Shown here one piece after another: positions 9,060 to 18,807 of a DNA stretch of 28,106 bases. How positions within the stretch are numbered: the stretch's first letter is position 1; each line of letters starts with the position of its first letter. This DNA comes from Stagonosporopsis chrysanthemi (taxonomy: Eukaryota; Ascomycota; Dothideomycetes; Pleosporales; Didymellaceae). The notes beneath the pieces were generated by a model. It was given only the letters and a program-made list of their open reading frames with translations, was not told the origin of the DNA and did no database searches. The DNA lies in contig JAFISE010000294.1 in NCBI GenBank assembly GCA_022560025.1, positions 1-28,106 on the forward strand. The letters are read 5' to 3'. A program made the position numbers and the translations under genes.

Positions 9060-10705
9060 CTACTGTCATTTCTTCTCGCCGTTCACTTTACGGCCATCTG
9101 ATGATTGGGAACCTGCTCAAAGGGGCGAGGCGTTGCTCTGATCATCACACTTTGCATAGCGACGGCGTCGACCAATTCGCACCAAACAACTGGTTCGAGC
9201 ATCAGGCAGGAGACAACAGCATGAATAGAGGGGACGCCTGCACTCTTAGCCGCGCAAACCAAGACCTCCCAAAAGCCTCGCTAGCGTTGGTAGTCAGGTT
9301 GGTCGAATGTTGCCCTAACTCATTCGAATTGCAAAAGATTGCGGATAACGTCAACTACGCCTTCTTCGCCCGCAGCATGCACTTCAGGGCAGAAATGTAT
9401 CCGGGATTAGCTGAGAGAACACTCAACGACGCTAGGAAAGAGAACAACGGTATTCGCGAAGGGTGACGACTATTCGAGATATTCAATGTTACGATAATGA
9501 CTTCGATTTTCCCAGTGCAATAGGTCCACGGCTATAACGAGGGAGCATTACACAGCAGATAGTAAACGCACTTTGGGTGATCAAACCGTAGGTCAAGGTC
9601 TGAAGATTGAATTCGCTGCTTCCGTTACTCCGAGTGAACGGTAGGCCGCGGAAGCGGCTGTACAACGATACGATCTTAATATGTTTGGACAACCTAAAAC
9701 GCGGCCGGCCGAATGAACCGCGTGACCCTTCCGTGCGAGAGTGAGCTTCGAACCTACGTGTTCTTATTGGCCGTGTCCGGACGAAACATGTGAAGGACGG
9801 CTGTGGAGCACACAGGCCGGTCGTTCGGGGTAGGTTTTAGCGAGAGTGCCTGGTGCACTCTGGGGAGAGGATAGCGAGGTGGTGAGAGCCAAGCTCGCCG
9901 AGAGTATGCCGATGGAGAGCGTCCCTATGACGTCTGTCTTTGCGGATGCCAGGAAAATGAAGAAGTTCGGCCGTTCAAAAATACGTAGATGGTTGAACCT
10001 ATGGTGGAGTATAATGACGACGATAGAGACGGAAAAATTGTTGATGATGTCGACGTCGCCTGCAGGGCCGTGAAGCAGGCTTCCGGTCAGACCCTGCATG
10101 TGTTAGCTGACATAAACGATCCCTTCTCTATTCAGCCACCAGCTCACTCCACGATCAGCTAACCTCTTCGAACCTCCACTTTGCCTCGCTGGGTCTACTC
10201 CCACCTTTCCGATGCTCAAACACGTTAAGCCGCGGTGCACTCCCGAACCAGCCAACCCCGTATCCAGAGACGCCGCGAGACAGTGCCGCTGCATTAGCCG
10301 CAACATATGCGCGGCCGAGAAGCAGCGCATTCAATGAAGCTCTACGTCAGCGCGTCTCCAGAAGTGTTCGCGGTAGGCCTGCGCTGCCTGGGCGTCGAGG
10401 CTGTGACGCTTCTCCACGTTCCAAATGCGGTGATCTGGCCAATCCGATGCATTCTCGCGTGACGTCGAGTGCTGTGATTCGTGGTCTGACACTCTGGCAC
10501 GCGGAGATGACCTTGGGTGGAGAGATAATGGCACAGCCCACTCGTGACATACGCTTCCCCGCACGAGGCTGCAGTATATACTTCCAAACACCTCCGCTGC
10601 TTGGCCATTTTGAAGTACAAACAGTTTCAAGCCGTCTATCACACCACAACCACGCCTACCGTTCTTGGCTTAAGCTTCAAGCATCAACCAGGACGAGATC
10701 CAACA
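9060..10705. other. 1.6 kb intergenic, no supported gene
   Basis: Only short overlapping open frames are present. The longest (9050-9466, plus, 138 codons) overlaps the CSN6 stop codon and so is probably chance. I looked for tRNA B-box sequences: TTCGAAC occurs on the minus strand near 9746 and 10169, but no A box or cloverleaf goes with either. Confidence 0.5.
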
Positions 10706-10711
10706 TATAAA
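10706..10711 (+). promoter_or_regulatory. TATA box for the small membrane protein gene
   Basis: TATAAA lies 60 bp before the ATG at 10771, followed by a CA-rich pyrimidine leader typical of fungal 5' UTRs. Confidence 0.5.
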
Positions 10712-10770
10712 CAGCACAACTCGCTACCGATTGACTATCTGTCCAACGAACCAAAGCGTACGAAACAGCC

Positions 10771-11307
10771 ATGCCTTTCTCTCGATTCAGCCCACTTCTT
10801 CGTCAGAGGCTCTTCACTACATCAACACGATCACGCCATGCCATCGCCATTGGCGACGTCGCAACTGAGGAGCTAGCAGCAGCATCCAAGGCTGTCCCCA
10901 AGCTTGGAAGGATTGCCCGATGGTATCTCCCCTCAATGGCCGTCGCAGCTGTGGGTATGATGTACATCCCGGCCAGTGTATACCTTCCTCGCGAGCCAGC
11001 CAAGCCCCGAACTGTCACTCTTGACGCTGCCAACCGTCACATTGGCTACAGCATCACCACTGCCCTGAATGAGTCCAACCGAGCTGTCCACGAGCCGGTC
11101 GAGCTCACTCAGGAGCAGAAGAACCAACAACTCATGGATCTTTATGGCGAACGTTCCAGCCTCGAGGACATGGAGCGCGCCATCGCCGGTCTTGCAGTCC
11201 GCACCGTCAGCCAAAAGGACAGGAACGCAGCACTTGAGGAAGCCTACGGCGACAGGAGCAGCATCAAAGACCTCGAGAGGGCCATGCAGATCTACGAAGT
11301 CCAGTGA
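10771..11307 (+). CDS. Small, probably mitochondrial, single-pass membrane protein with duplicated YG-[ED]-RSS motif (unknown function)
   Basis: This is an intronless frame of 178 residues with a TATA box and good start context. Residues 1-28 have many Arg, Ser and Thr and no acidic residue before Asp29, as in a mitochondrial presequence. Residues 52-71 form one hydrophobic segment, followed by PREPAKPR. The C-terminal third contains two copies of an 18-residue motif, at 121-138 and 155-172, spaced 34 residues apart. The shared pattern is Y-G-[ED]-R-S-S-[LI]-x-D-[ML]-E-R-A-[IM]. I do not recognise the family. The combination suggests an inner- or outer-membrane anchored protein with a charged helical domain. 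The location is inference; the motif duplication is directly visible. Confidence 0.8.
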   Translation: MPFSRFSPLLRQRLFTTSTRSRHAIAIGDVATEELAAASKAVPKLGRIARWYLPSMAVAAVGMMYIPASVYLPREPAKPRTVTLDAANRHIGYSITTALNESNRAVHEPVELTQEQKNQQLMDLYGERSSLEDMERAIAGLAVRTVSQKDRNAALEEAYGDRSSIKDLERAMQIYEVQ

Positions 11308-12771
11308 TTAAATCGAAACTGGAGAAAATGAAGGAAACACAGCTGCCAGCTGGAGGCTGAAGAAAACACCACACATCGCTAGGTAAGAAGCAGGGCACGA
11401 CACTTGCGCGCAAGACGCTGCAAGTCACAACACCAGGCACGAGAAGACCGTTACTGTAAAACCAGAAGCGCTCAATACCAAACCCCTGGGAAGTGACAAG
11501 TGGGGGGCACGCAATACGCATCAAGGGAAAGACGAGAAGTATCAGAAGCAGACTGTCTTCAAGACAGCTACGAAGTAACGAAAGCCATCAGCATCCATAG
11601 CAGACATCTCGCATGTTCATCAAAAACAATCAAAACAATCAAAAACACATCAATACCGCATCCTGTACCCGTTGCACTTTGCCGTGACATTATCCCGACA
11701 CCTCGTTTCCCCCCTGATATTTTGTTTTTTCCGCGCTGCCCCTAACGTCGCACAGCACAGCAGCTCTCCTGACAGTGGTGGTCTGTCCGTCAGCCCACGA
11801 GCCGACACCACCCGAACTCACCCGACGGCCGCGCGACGCAACACCAACAGAGCCGCATGTCCGTGCGCTTGCACTTGAGCCTCCACATACCGACAACCTC
11901 CGTCATGGCATCTCTAGAGTGGATTTTGGGCGGAAAATTTGCAGAACAGGGAGATGTGATACCATCGCTGGTGTGCTATAGGTAGGGTAAGTGGAGAGGT
12001 CAAATAGGAGGTGGGCTTTTTTCCGGGTTGTGGAGGGCTGTTGCAGTCTTGCACTGCGTGGGCTTCGATGCTGCAGTGATGGCTGGCTCGTTTGACTAGA
12101 GTTTTACGTTTGTAGGTTGTTGCGGTTGTAGATACCATGGAGCTCTTCACGATCGCTGAGTGACTCGTCAGGTAAGCTATCTACGTTTGGTACCGACTGT
12201 GATCGCATTGTCTATGAAGGAGCTCATTCTTTTGGGCAATCGTTTCCAATCGCTATAGAACCCTGTGTTGGTTACAACTACTGTAGATCACAGCTAAGAC
12301 TGACCCCGATAGACCAATGTACCGGTACAGGGAATAGCATGCGCTGTGCCTCTGCGAAGGAATGTTTGTCTGAACATATTGTAGGTGTTCGACAATAGTA
12401 GGTCGTAGCCAACATATGGCAACTCAGTTGGCCAAAAGAAAAAGGTTCGCGCATTTTATGGCAGCTCTCTCTAGATCTGATGAGCATGTACATGCACATT
12501 GAATACACCGACCACCTCTCATGGTCATCACAATTTCTGACTAGCGGGACAAATTCAAGGCGAGCTCTTCAAACCAATGTCTCAAAGATATAGTACACCC
12601 GCTAGCTTCTACTTACTACCAGAGTAACAATTACAATTTCCGTTCCAGGCGCTGCTGCATCCCCCCTTATCTTGCGTAAATTTCCAAGCCACATTCCATG
12701 CTAAGCGCGCAAAATAACCACCAACACTCTTCTCTCAGGGTATCATACGATTCGCAATACAGCACCACTCT
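11308..12771. other. 1.5 kb intergenic; one micro-ORF in good context
   Basis: No domain-bearing frame is seen. At 11905-11985 there is a 26-codon plus-strand frame (starts MASLEWILGGKF) with a strong start context, GTCATGGC, after about 150 bp of C/A-rich leader-like sequence. A GTAAGT follows the stop by one base. It may be a tiny gene, a first exon with a different splice pattern, or chance. The right end is the 3' flank of the cupredoxin gene. Confidence 0.4.
11619..11647 (+). repeat. Short ATCAAAA(A)CA tandem repeat
   Basis: Three units (10, 9 and 10 bp) of ATCAAAAACA run head to tail about 310 bp after the stop of the small membrane protein gene. Confidence 0.6.
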
Positions 12772-13429
12772 TTACATCAGGAAGTATGCGAATGCACCGG
12801 CAAGACCGGCGAAGGCGACGCTGCCGGACATGTGCGAAGCTGCGCCAGTAGATGATGCTGGAGAGCCTGATGCAGTACCAGATGGAGATGTCGAGGCGGA
12901 GCTTTCTGTGAGGTTGCCACCAGTGCCAGCCGTGGAGGTAGGCGAGACGTTGTTGTCGGCTTCAGCGGAAGCGTTCTTGAAAGCAGCTAGAGTCCTAGCG
13001 CCAGTAGCACTATACTCCATTAGTGTGGAGAATCTTGGAGGTTTGGGGCACAACTTACGGTGGGTTGATTACACCAACCATGCCGTTCTGGCAGTGTTTG
13101 CCTTGTGTGCAGTAGAACCAGATGGGAGCCGAGGCATTTGTCACCTCATAAGTGAAAGTCCAGTTCGAAACCTTCTGAGTGTCGGCGGTGGGCACAAAGC
13201 CAGACCAAAAGCCGTTGTTCAGAGGTGTGCATGGCGAGTTGAAGGCTGCCTGAGCGATCGAGTGGTTCTTAGGCCAGAACTTGAAGGTAACGGTGTCGCC
13301 CTCAGCGGCATTGATTGTGTCAGGCTTAAAAACCAAATCGCCAGCCTTCGTTCCGACAGCGACCGAGTGATCCACTGCGAGCGCGGAGCCGGCAAGTGCG
13401 GTAAAGGCAAAGACTGTAGAGAAGTGCAT
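12772..13429 (-). CDS. Secreted GPI-anchored cupredoxin (plastocyanin-like extracellular protein)
   Basis: Exon 1 is 13429-13059 and exon 2 is 12994-12772, giving 197 residues. The 64-nt intron has a GTAAGT donor, a CACTAATG branch region and the acceptor GCGCTAG. A later TAG at 12989-12987 is out of frame, which decides the acceptor. Residues 1-18 are a signal peptide ending SALA. The cupredoxin domain covers about 20-123 with FKPDTINAAEGDTVTFKFWP. A complete type-1 copper ligand set is visible: His56, Cys107, His112, Met117 (YCTQGKHCQNGM). The tail is Ser/Thr/Gly-rich and ends in a hydrophobic segment (SVAFAGLAGAFAYFLM), as in a GPI-attachment signal. Two or more NxS/T sites are present. 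Fungal members of this extracellular serine-rich group sit at the cell surface; their redox partner is not known. Many relatives have lost copper ligands, but this one has not. Confidence 0.88.
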
Positions 13430-13581
13430 TATGATTGGTTGTTGATGAAATCTTAGCTCGTTTGAGTAATGGTAGTGAATGTGGTAATCGAAACGTAGGA
13501 ATACGATGCCAAGTCAGAAGAGAAGAGAAGATTGGGCCTGCCTGATGAGATGGTTCTACATTTGAGAGCATTTGAGCTGGT

Positions 13582-13587
13582 TTTATA
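13582..13587 (-). promoter_or_regulatory. TATA box for the cupredoxin gene
   Basis: TATAAA on the minus strand lies about 150 bp upstream of the cupredoxin ATG, within an AT-rich patch that stands out from the flanks. Confidence 0.4.
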
Positions 13588-14236
13588 TCATATAAGAGAT
13601 GTTTGCCGCCGGGCTGAAGATGGCTGTCCAAGATGGCAATGTCGGCCTGAGCAGGCCATGACGGAACAACTTCGAGACTGCAGGCGTCGCGAAGGCACAA
13701 ACAATCGATGCCTTACGACTGGAAGCGAGGTTTGCAGTACTGACATGTTGTGCCAGGAAGACCTACGATTGGACACATACACGGCAAGCGCCAGGGACAG
13801 CCACAAGTGCTTGGGCATAACATGCCTGAATAAGGCCCTGCTGTGTGGCTGGAGACAGCTCGGCGCGTACAGTCCAAGTCTGAGGTTTGTTGTGTCTCTG
13901 CGAAAGGGATGAAACTTCATGGGCGCTGTCGTTGGAGACGCGAAATGTGTGGAGTCCTTGCTAGCACAATTTTAGCGCGTGAAACCCCACACTCACTTGT
14001 CGGCTCGCCTTTGACAGCGCAGTGACCGGCGACAACGGCCGCCTGTCGCCGTGCCATCTGCGGAGCCGACTTGTTGACAAGCCGCTGGCATGTCTCAAAC
14101 AGTGTTTCTGAGGGTGACATCTCAACGGCGCGCAGCAGCGCCACCACCGCCACCATGCCGACCTCTTCGGTCCATCACCATGCTTCAGCGTATTCGTGTA
14201 GTCGACCAGCTCTTACTCTGGATAGCGGCTGGGTCG

Positions 14237-14767
14237 CTATATATGGGCATAGTAGCCTGCATTGACTAGGATGCTCAGGTCAACACACGGTTTCGAGAAG
14301 AGTCCGTGGAAGCGCACCGTCCAACCCCATCGTCGAGGTTTGTCTTCAGCGGTGTGCTTATCTGCTCCACACAGTAGTATGCACACAAAGAGCGCGCTCG
14401 TCGGCTTCTCGCAGCTTCCGCAAATACCGATATTTCTTCCCAGTCGCTCGAGAAGTGCAACGTCGTAAGCAACCGTGGGATCAACTGACGTGGACGCTAC
14501 ATCCGCCACACCCGGCAGGGTCTGTTTCGAGCTTTCCTTTGTTCGACACTCGCATTTGCGACCTTGACCCTCAGATAGCCTGACCATCTCTACAAGAGGC
14601 AAACCAGGGCTGCGATGTTTATTGATCGCCACTGAGAATTTCTTGACTCGGCCATCTCGGCTGTGACCAGCCGTCACCTCCTCAGTAACTGCGGACAATT
14701 CTCTCGCTTGCATATCCCAAAGAAGCAGATACCCACTCTTACCCTGCCAAAAATATACGGCCTCCAC
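14237..14767 (-). CDS. Possible hypothetical protein or gene remnant (176 codons, no known domain)
   Basis: The frame starts with GTG at 14767; the first ATG inside it is at 14708 (DMQARELSAV). It remains open upstream to about 14850. A second minus-strand frame (HGWEYDTVKLAAS) is open over the adjacent 14.81-15.0 kb and ends where this one overlaps it. A candidate intron (GTGAGC, GCTGAACA, TTTTTGGCAG) lies at the overlap but would leave a stop codon just before its donor. No domain is recognised; several cysteines are scattered through it. It could be a small gene, a frameshifted remnant or chance. Confidence 0.22.
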   Translation of the reverse strand: MEAVYFWQGKSGYLLLWDMQARELSAVTEEVTAGHSRDGRVKKFSVAINKHRSPGLPLVEMVRLSEGQGRKCECRTKESSKQTLPGVADVASTSVDPTVAYDVALLERLGRNIGICGSCEKPTSALFVCILLCGADKHTAEDKPRRWGWTVRFHGLFSKPCVDLSILVNAGYYAHI

Positions 14768-14985
14768 ATCTACCCTCGTGTTCAGCGACGCTATAAGCTC
14801 ACCTACTCTATTTGTTCGTCGAGCTCCGCCTGCATACAGTCACCTGCGCTGACGGATGCAGCTAGCTTTACGGTATCGTATTCCCAGCCATGGATCTCTC
14901 TCGTTTTCTGCCCATCGTTGCCTCGCACGACTGTTGCTATGACGAAAGCATGGAATGGAGCTTTACTATGCAAGCGGAGTAGGTG

Positions 14986-14993
14986 TATATAAA
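14986..14993 (+). promoter_or_regulatory. TATA box for the cerato-platanin gene
   Basis: TATATAAA lies about 120 bp before the ATG at 15114, followed by a CA-rich leader. Its strength fits an inducible or highly expressed secreted protein gene. Confidence 0.6.
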
Positions 14994-15113
14994 GACGACC
15001 GTGGGCGCAGTGAAATGGCTCATCAACAGCTTCACCAACATTTCAGCACTCGCCTCTACCAATATCACCACAAGGCAACTTTCTCACTACTCAACCATCA
15101 ACTAACATTCAGA

Positions 15114-15582
15114 ATGAAGTTCTTCACCTCCGCCATTGCTCTCGGAATTGCCAGCCTCACCTCTGCCATTTCTGGTATGCTTTGAACACTTTTTTTCAAG
15201 AACAGATTACTTACTGACCTACGAAGTGTCCTACGACACTGGTTACGATGACGGCAACCGTGCTCTGACCGCTCTGTCTTGCTCTGACGGTGCAAATGGC
15301 CTCATCACCAAGCACGGATGGAGAACCCAGGCAAACGTTCCTTCGTTCCCTCGCATTGGTGGCTACCAGGGAATTGCGGGCTGGAACTCTCCGCAGTGCG
15401 GTACTTGCTACGGCATCACCTACAACGGCAAGACCATCTACGTTTTGGCTGTTGACCACACCGCCAATGGTTTCAATCTCGCTAAGGGAGCTATGGACCA
15501 GCTCACCAACGGCCAGGCAGCTGCCCTCGGTCGCATTGAGGCTCAGTATGCGCAGGTAGCCACCAGCAACTGTGGCTTTTAA
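15114..15582 (+). CDS. Cerato-platanin family secreted protein
   Basis: Exon 1 is 15114-15174 and exon 2 is 15227-15582, giving 138 residues, the normal size for the family. The 52-nt intron has a GTATGC donor, a TTACTGAC branch site and an AAG acceptor, and sits just after the signal peptide, as is common in the family. Residues 1-18 are the signal peptide (MKFFTSAIALGIASLTSA). The mature protein starts near VSYDTGYDDG and contains the four conserved cysteines at 39, 78, 81 and 136, in blocks SCSDGANGL, PQCGTCYGI and the terminal SNCGF. These form a small double-psi beta-barrel related to expansins that binds chitin oligomers and cellulose-type walls without hydrolysing them. Members act at the fungal wall and can be sensed by plants. 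An AATAAA lies 148 nt downstream. The promoter has a clear TATA box. Confidence 0.95.
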
Positions 15583-15729
15583 GAGCTAGACTGTAGATGG
15601 CGACGATTGTCTTCTGACGAAGAAAACGGCCCAATAGGGTTGTAATGTTTATTGCCTAAATAATGGTTGCATGGCGTGGTCGGTGCATGTATATACGACA
15701 GCGAGTCATTCCTTACGAAGTTGCTCATG

Positions 15730-15735
15730 AATAAA
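15730..15735 (+). terminator. AATAAA polyadenylation-type signal after cerato-platanin
   Basis: AATAAA lies 148 nt after the stop codon within an AT-rich patch. It is a plausible 3'-end signal, though fungal signals are loose. Confidence 0.35.
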
Positions 15736-16616
15736 TAATGTTCACTATCAATTTTACTTTCCTCGGAAGCCACAGGCCTGACCTGTCCGTCATGCGTGAG
15801 TAACATCTGCACAAACATCGTCGGAATGGCTTTCCAGTGCGCCGCATACGTTTGTATGAGGGAGATCGTTTCTGTTGGCCGCTCAGGTTTGTGCCCTACC
15901 GTGAGGTCTCTAACTGACTCTTCTGCGCACGCCACAATTACTGCATGACACGACTAAGATCCAGATACAAAGGCCGCTTGTGATGCCTCCCGTTTACTGA
16001 TTTGTTTCAAGTATGCGGCAACATGCTTACGTTCTGAAGAACTGAACCATGGAGTAACCTGGTCAGTCATCAATCTTTTTAAGACCATAGAAGTGAGAAT
16101 CAGCGACTGAGAACAGGTCCCCGCAAAGGTAGGTATTGCCCTCGAGGTGTCGTCCAGTAGATTCAGGATCAGTTGATGACGACCTTTCCGGAAACCCTTG
16201 CCTCAGAGACAGGATTTGATTGTCTCTGTAACAGTCGATTGTGTTGGGATCGTTGCTGAATCAGACTATCAACGGTTGGGCAAGTTCCTGATTCATCCTG
16301 TTCAGCCGCATGCGCGTCTCAGCTCGTTGTTGCGCATCATCGCCAAAAAGAGACCTGCGATCCTCCAGTACCATAGTGTCAACTTCTTGTGGATCAAGCT
16401 TTAATCCAACACGTTCAAGGATAGAAAATCGAACAACCTAGGGTTTGGGTGAGGATGTGTCGTAGAGCTTCATATGCTGTAGGCGTGTTTGTAACCGAGC
16501 GTGTGAAAGACCTAAGTCGAAATGGACGATGAAAAATAATTGCTGTTAGTGAAACGCTTCTATGTACGCCGTCCCACGGTCGAAAAACGGCATCGAACGT
16601 GGGGTTTGTGTCCGGC

Positions 16617-16670
16617 GGACATACACCATTGTACGGACGTATGCTACTATACGGACATACACTGTCGTAC
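16617..16670 (+). repeat. Three-copy 18-bp minisatellite
   Basis: Three exactly 18-bp units follow one another: GGACATACACCATTGTAC, GGACGTATGCTACTATAC and GGACATACACTGTCGTAC. On the minus strand they encode a hexapeptide series (YDSVCP, YSSIRP, YNGVCP) within an open frame at 16415-16738, but no protein family is recognised. Confidence 0.8.
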
Positions 16671-17394
16671 ATGTGACTTGCGATGTAGAATCCGAATGTG
16701 CAGTAGATTAATCGGTTCCGTAAGTGAATGATTGACATTTCTGATTAACGAACAGGAAGGACACATCATGTTGATGTTCAGCACCGAAAACGGCCAAGGT
16801 GCCAGCACGTTACATGGTATGGCTACGTCGGCCAGTACACTCCTAGGGTGCCAATATTCGGTAGCAAGTCGGACCATTTCCTCACGCTGAATGGTTTGAT
16901 CTCGTCTCTGATAGCTGGATAATGGGACGGGATGTACGACACGATGTGGCCAGACACTGTATGCTGGAATTGAAAAAGGGGAAAGTGGGCTTTTAATGTG
17001 AGCTCCCGGAAGCACATTCCAGCACTGCAAAGAGAACCACTTCAGAAGACCTGGTAGGACACACCAAAACGACATGCTCACAGTCTGGGCCGATAAAGGT
17101 CGTACGTCGAATATCTATGTGGTATGTGTGCTTGTAACAATGTATGGGGTTCTCTTTCATCCCCTCCCTCATCCGAAGCAGCTTGAGTAAATATTTAGGA
17201 GTTTATGAGACTGTTGGCAGGGAGATTTTGCGGGATCTTCTTAAGGCTACCCGTACATGTTAGCAAGTCAGACGGTGGAATTACATGCTTGTTCGCTAGG
17301 TTACCTTTTCGCATCGACGACAAGAATTGAACTATCGAGGACATCGGCATCGTAGCCGGAGGACCCAAAGCAATACGGTTTTGGGCTTATCTGG

Positions 17395-17815
17395 CTACTC
17401 TACCGTAAGTTGTAGCAAATCGTACCGTGGGCAATAGAAGAGCAAGCTGGAATGGGCGCTGCCATACTTCTGGGTAAAGATATCGACCCGCTTCGTTGAT
17501 CTTCGCCAAAAGGCAACGTTAGAACCAAAGTGTGGATAAATCTCATGCCGCACAAGTCCAGGAACGCCTGAAGTTATCGAGGCACCAAGCTTCACTCTTT
17601 AGATCAGCGAAATAGATAGGAATCGCTTCATCTTTCCGCTCTTGCCTCTCCCTTTTAGCCTTCTCACAAAGAGAGCTATCAGCCAAAGTGTCAGCAACCT
17701 TTCCCCGCTCACATTGACGCCGATAGCCTTCACGCTCTGGTGCCCAACCCTCTTTCATGCGTTTTTGAGAGGCCTCAACGTCTAACAAGGCCGGTAAGCC
17801 CTTCATTTGCACCAC
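17395..17815 (-). pseudogene. Possible degraded coding remnant (two overlapping minus-strand frames)
   Basis: Frame A (17815-17543) reads as a charged protein-like sequence with PALLDVEASQKRMKEGW and DEAIPIYFADL. Frame B (17595-17395) overlaps its end and continues with GLVRHEIYPHFGS and LLFYCPRYDLLQLTVE. A single frame change between them would join both, which suggests a frameshifted or unrecognised spliced gene. I recognise no family, and chance open frames cannot be excluded. Confidence 0.2.
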
Positions 17816-17904
17816 AGCGTTGTCGTGTCAGATGTGTTGACGGGATCTACTGACTGTGCTCGAGCAATGGGACTGTGGGAATCAGGTGTCGCGGTGAGGT
17901 ACAG

Positions 17905-17916
17905 GATCACGTGATC
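17905..17916. promoter_or_regulatory. 12-bp perfect palindrome GATCACGTGATC
   Basis: The palindrome centres on the E-box CACGTG. No confident gene starts nearby (the next plus-strand start is about 890 bp away), so a regulatory role is speculative. Confidence 0.25.
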
Positions 17917-18807
17917 TCAGATATCCGATGCAAAGTATTGTCCGCAGTGTCTCTTGAATCTACGACAGTGGTTGTGGGGCTGCAGAGTCTGTCCCATGTG
18001 CATATGCTTCCGACCACCGCGTGTGGTGTATTGGCGTCGTAAGCTGTGGGACTCGTTGTCAGCGAAGGGTATTCTCATCTGACAGACTCCGCAAGACAGA
18101 TCGGCAGACTCCACTTCACCGCATACCCCTTCTGCGATGAGTACCCTCAATAACGGGTGAGCCTTGTGCAATCTACGAACAGAGTACTGCAGAGCAGGGC
18201 CTGGACAGGCCTGGACTCGCGGCTTGCCCGAAATTGCGGATAGGCAAGCATAAACCTAGGATCAAACAAAATATGGAGGGACTGCGACCAAATGCATTAG
18301 TACGCAAGCTGTGCCGGGAGCGACCGGCATGTGGATCAATGAAGAACGCGATTGCGTTGGGGTGAGGCTGTTTGTCTATGGATTGCATGCTCTTGACGGC
18401 ATACAGTAGTGATATCCGCGATACGGCGTTCAGACGGCGCATTGCGACTCGGTGGCGTTGCGCATGGGCCTGCCCTTTTTGTCGTCGCCATCGGCGGCCA
18501 GCCTCAATGCTCACTCGGAGACTGTTACCATGGAGCGAGGGGGGTGATTGGCGGATCCGCTCGCGCTAACGCTTAGCGGCCGGTAGAGCTTGTCTTTGCA
18601 AACGGGATCATCCTCTCTTAGCTCGTCCATGACAGGCGGGCGGGCTGTCGACTAAGCTATGCGCGGCAATATCTTCTTACCGCTTAGTGTGGTGACATCG
18701 CGAGATTGAGATGGCGTGTCTCGTTGGACGGTTTGCGAGTCAGTTCAAGTACTATACTCCGAGCGAAGCCTCAATCTTTTCACCACCCATTTTGTCATTC
18801 GTTCATC

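Larger units (their letters stand above)
13430..15113. other. 1.7 kb divergent intergenic region between cupredoxin and cerato-platanin genes
   Basis: This contains the two promoters, each with a TATA box, and one minus-strand open frame at 14237-14767 listed separately. Other frames are short and overlapping. Nothing else was recognised. Confidence 0.5.
15583..18807. other. 3.2 kb intergenic; remnants and repeats, no confident gene
   Basis: It holds an 18-bp tandem repeat (16617-16670), a 12-bp palindrome (17905-17916) and possible coding remnants at 17395-17815. A 144-codon minus-strand frame at 16647-17081 reads plausibly as protein (EEMVRLATEYWHPRSVL) but has no recognised domain. No transposase, reverse transcriptase or terminal inverted repeat was identified. 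The last 100 bp lead into the polyamine oxidase gene. Confidence 0.45.

Noticed and set aside
9740..10180. Minus-strand GGTTCGAA-like sequences suggesting tRNA T-arms
   Set aside because: No A box, anticodon arm or acceptor pairing could be found at the right distance for either one.
12698..13456. 252-codon plus-strand frame across the cupredoxin locus
   Set aside because: The minus strand holds a signal peptide, four copper ligands, a good intron and a GPI signal; the plus frame has none of these.
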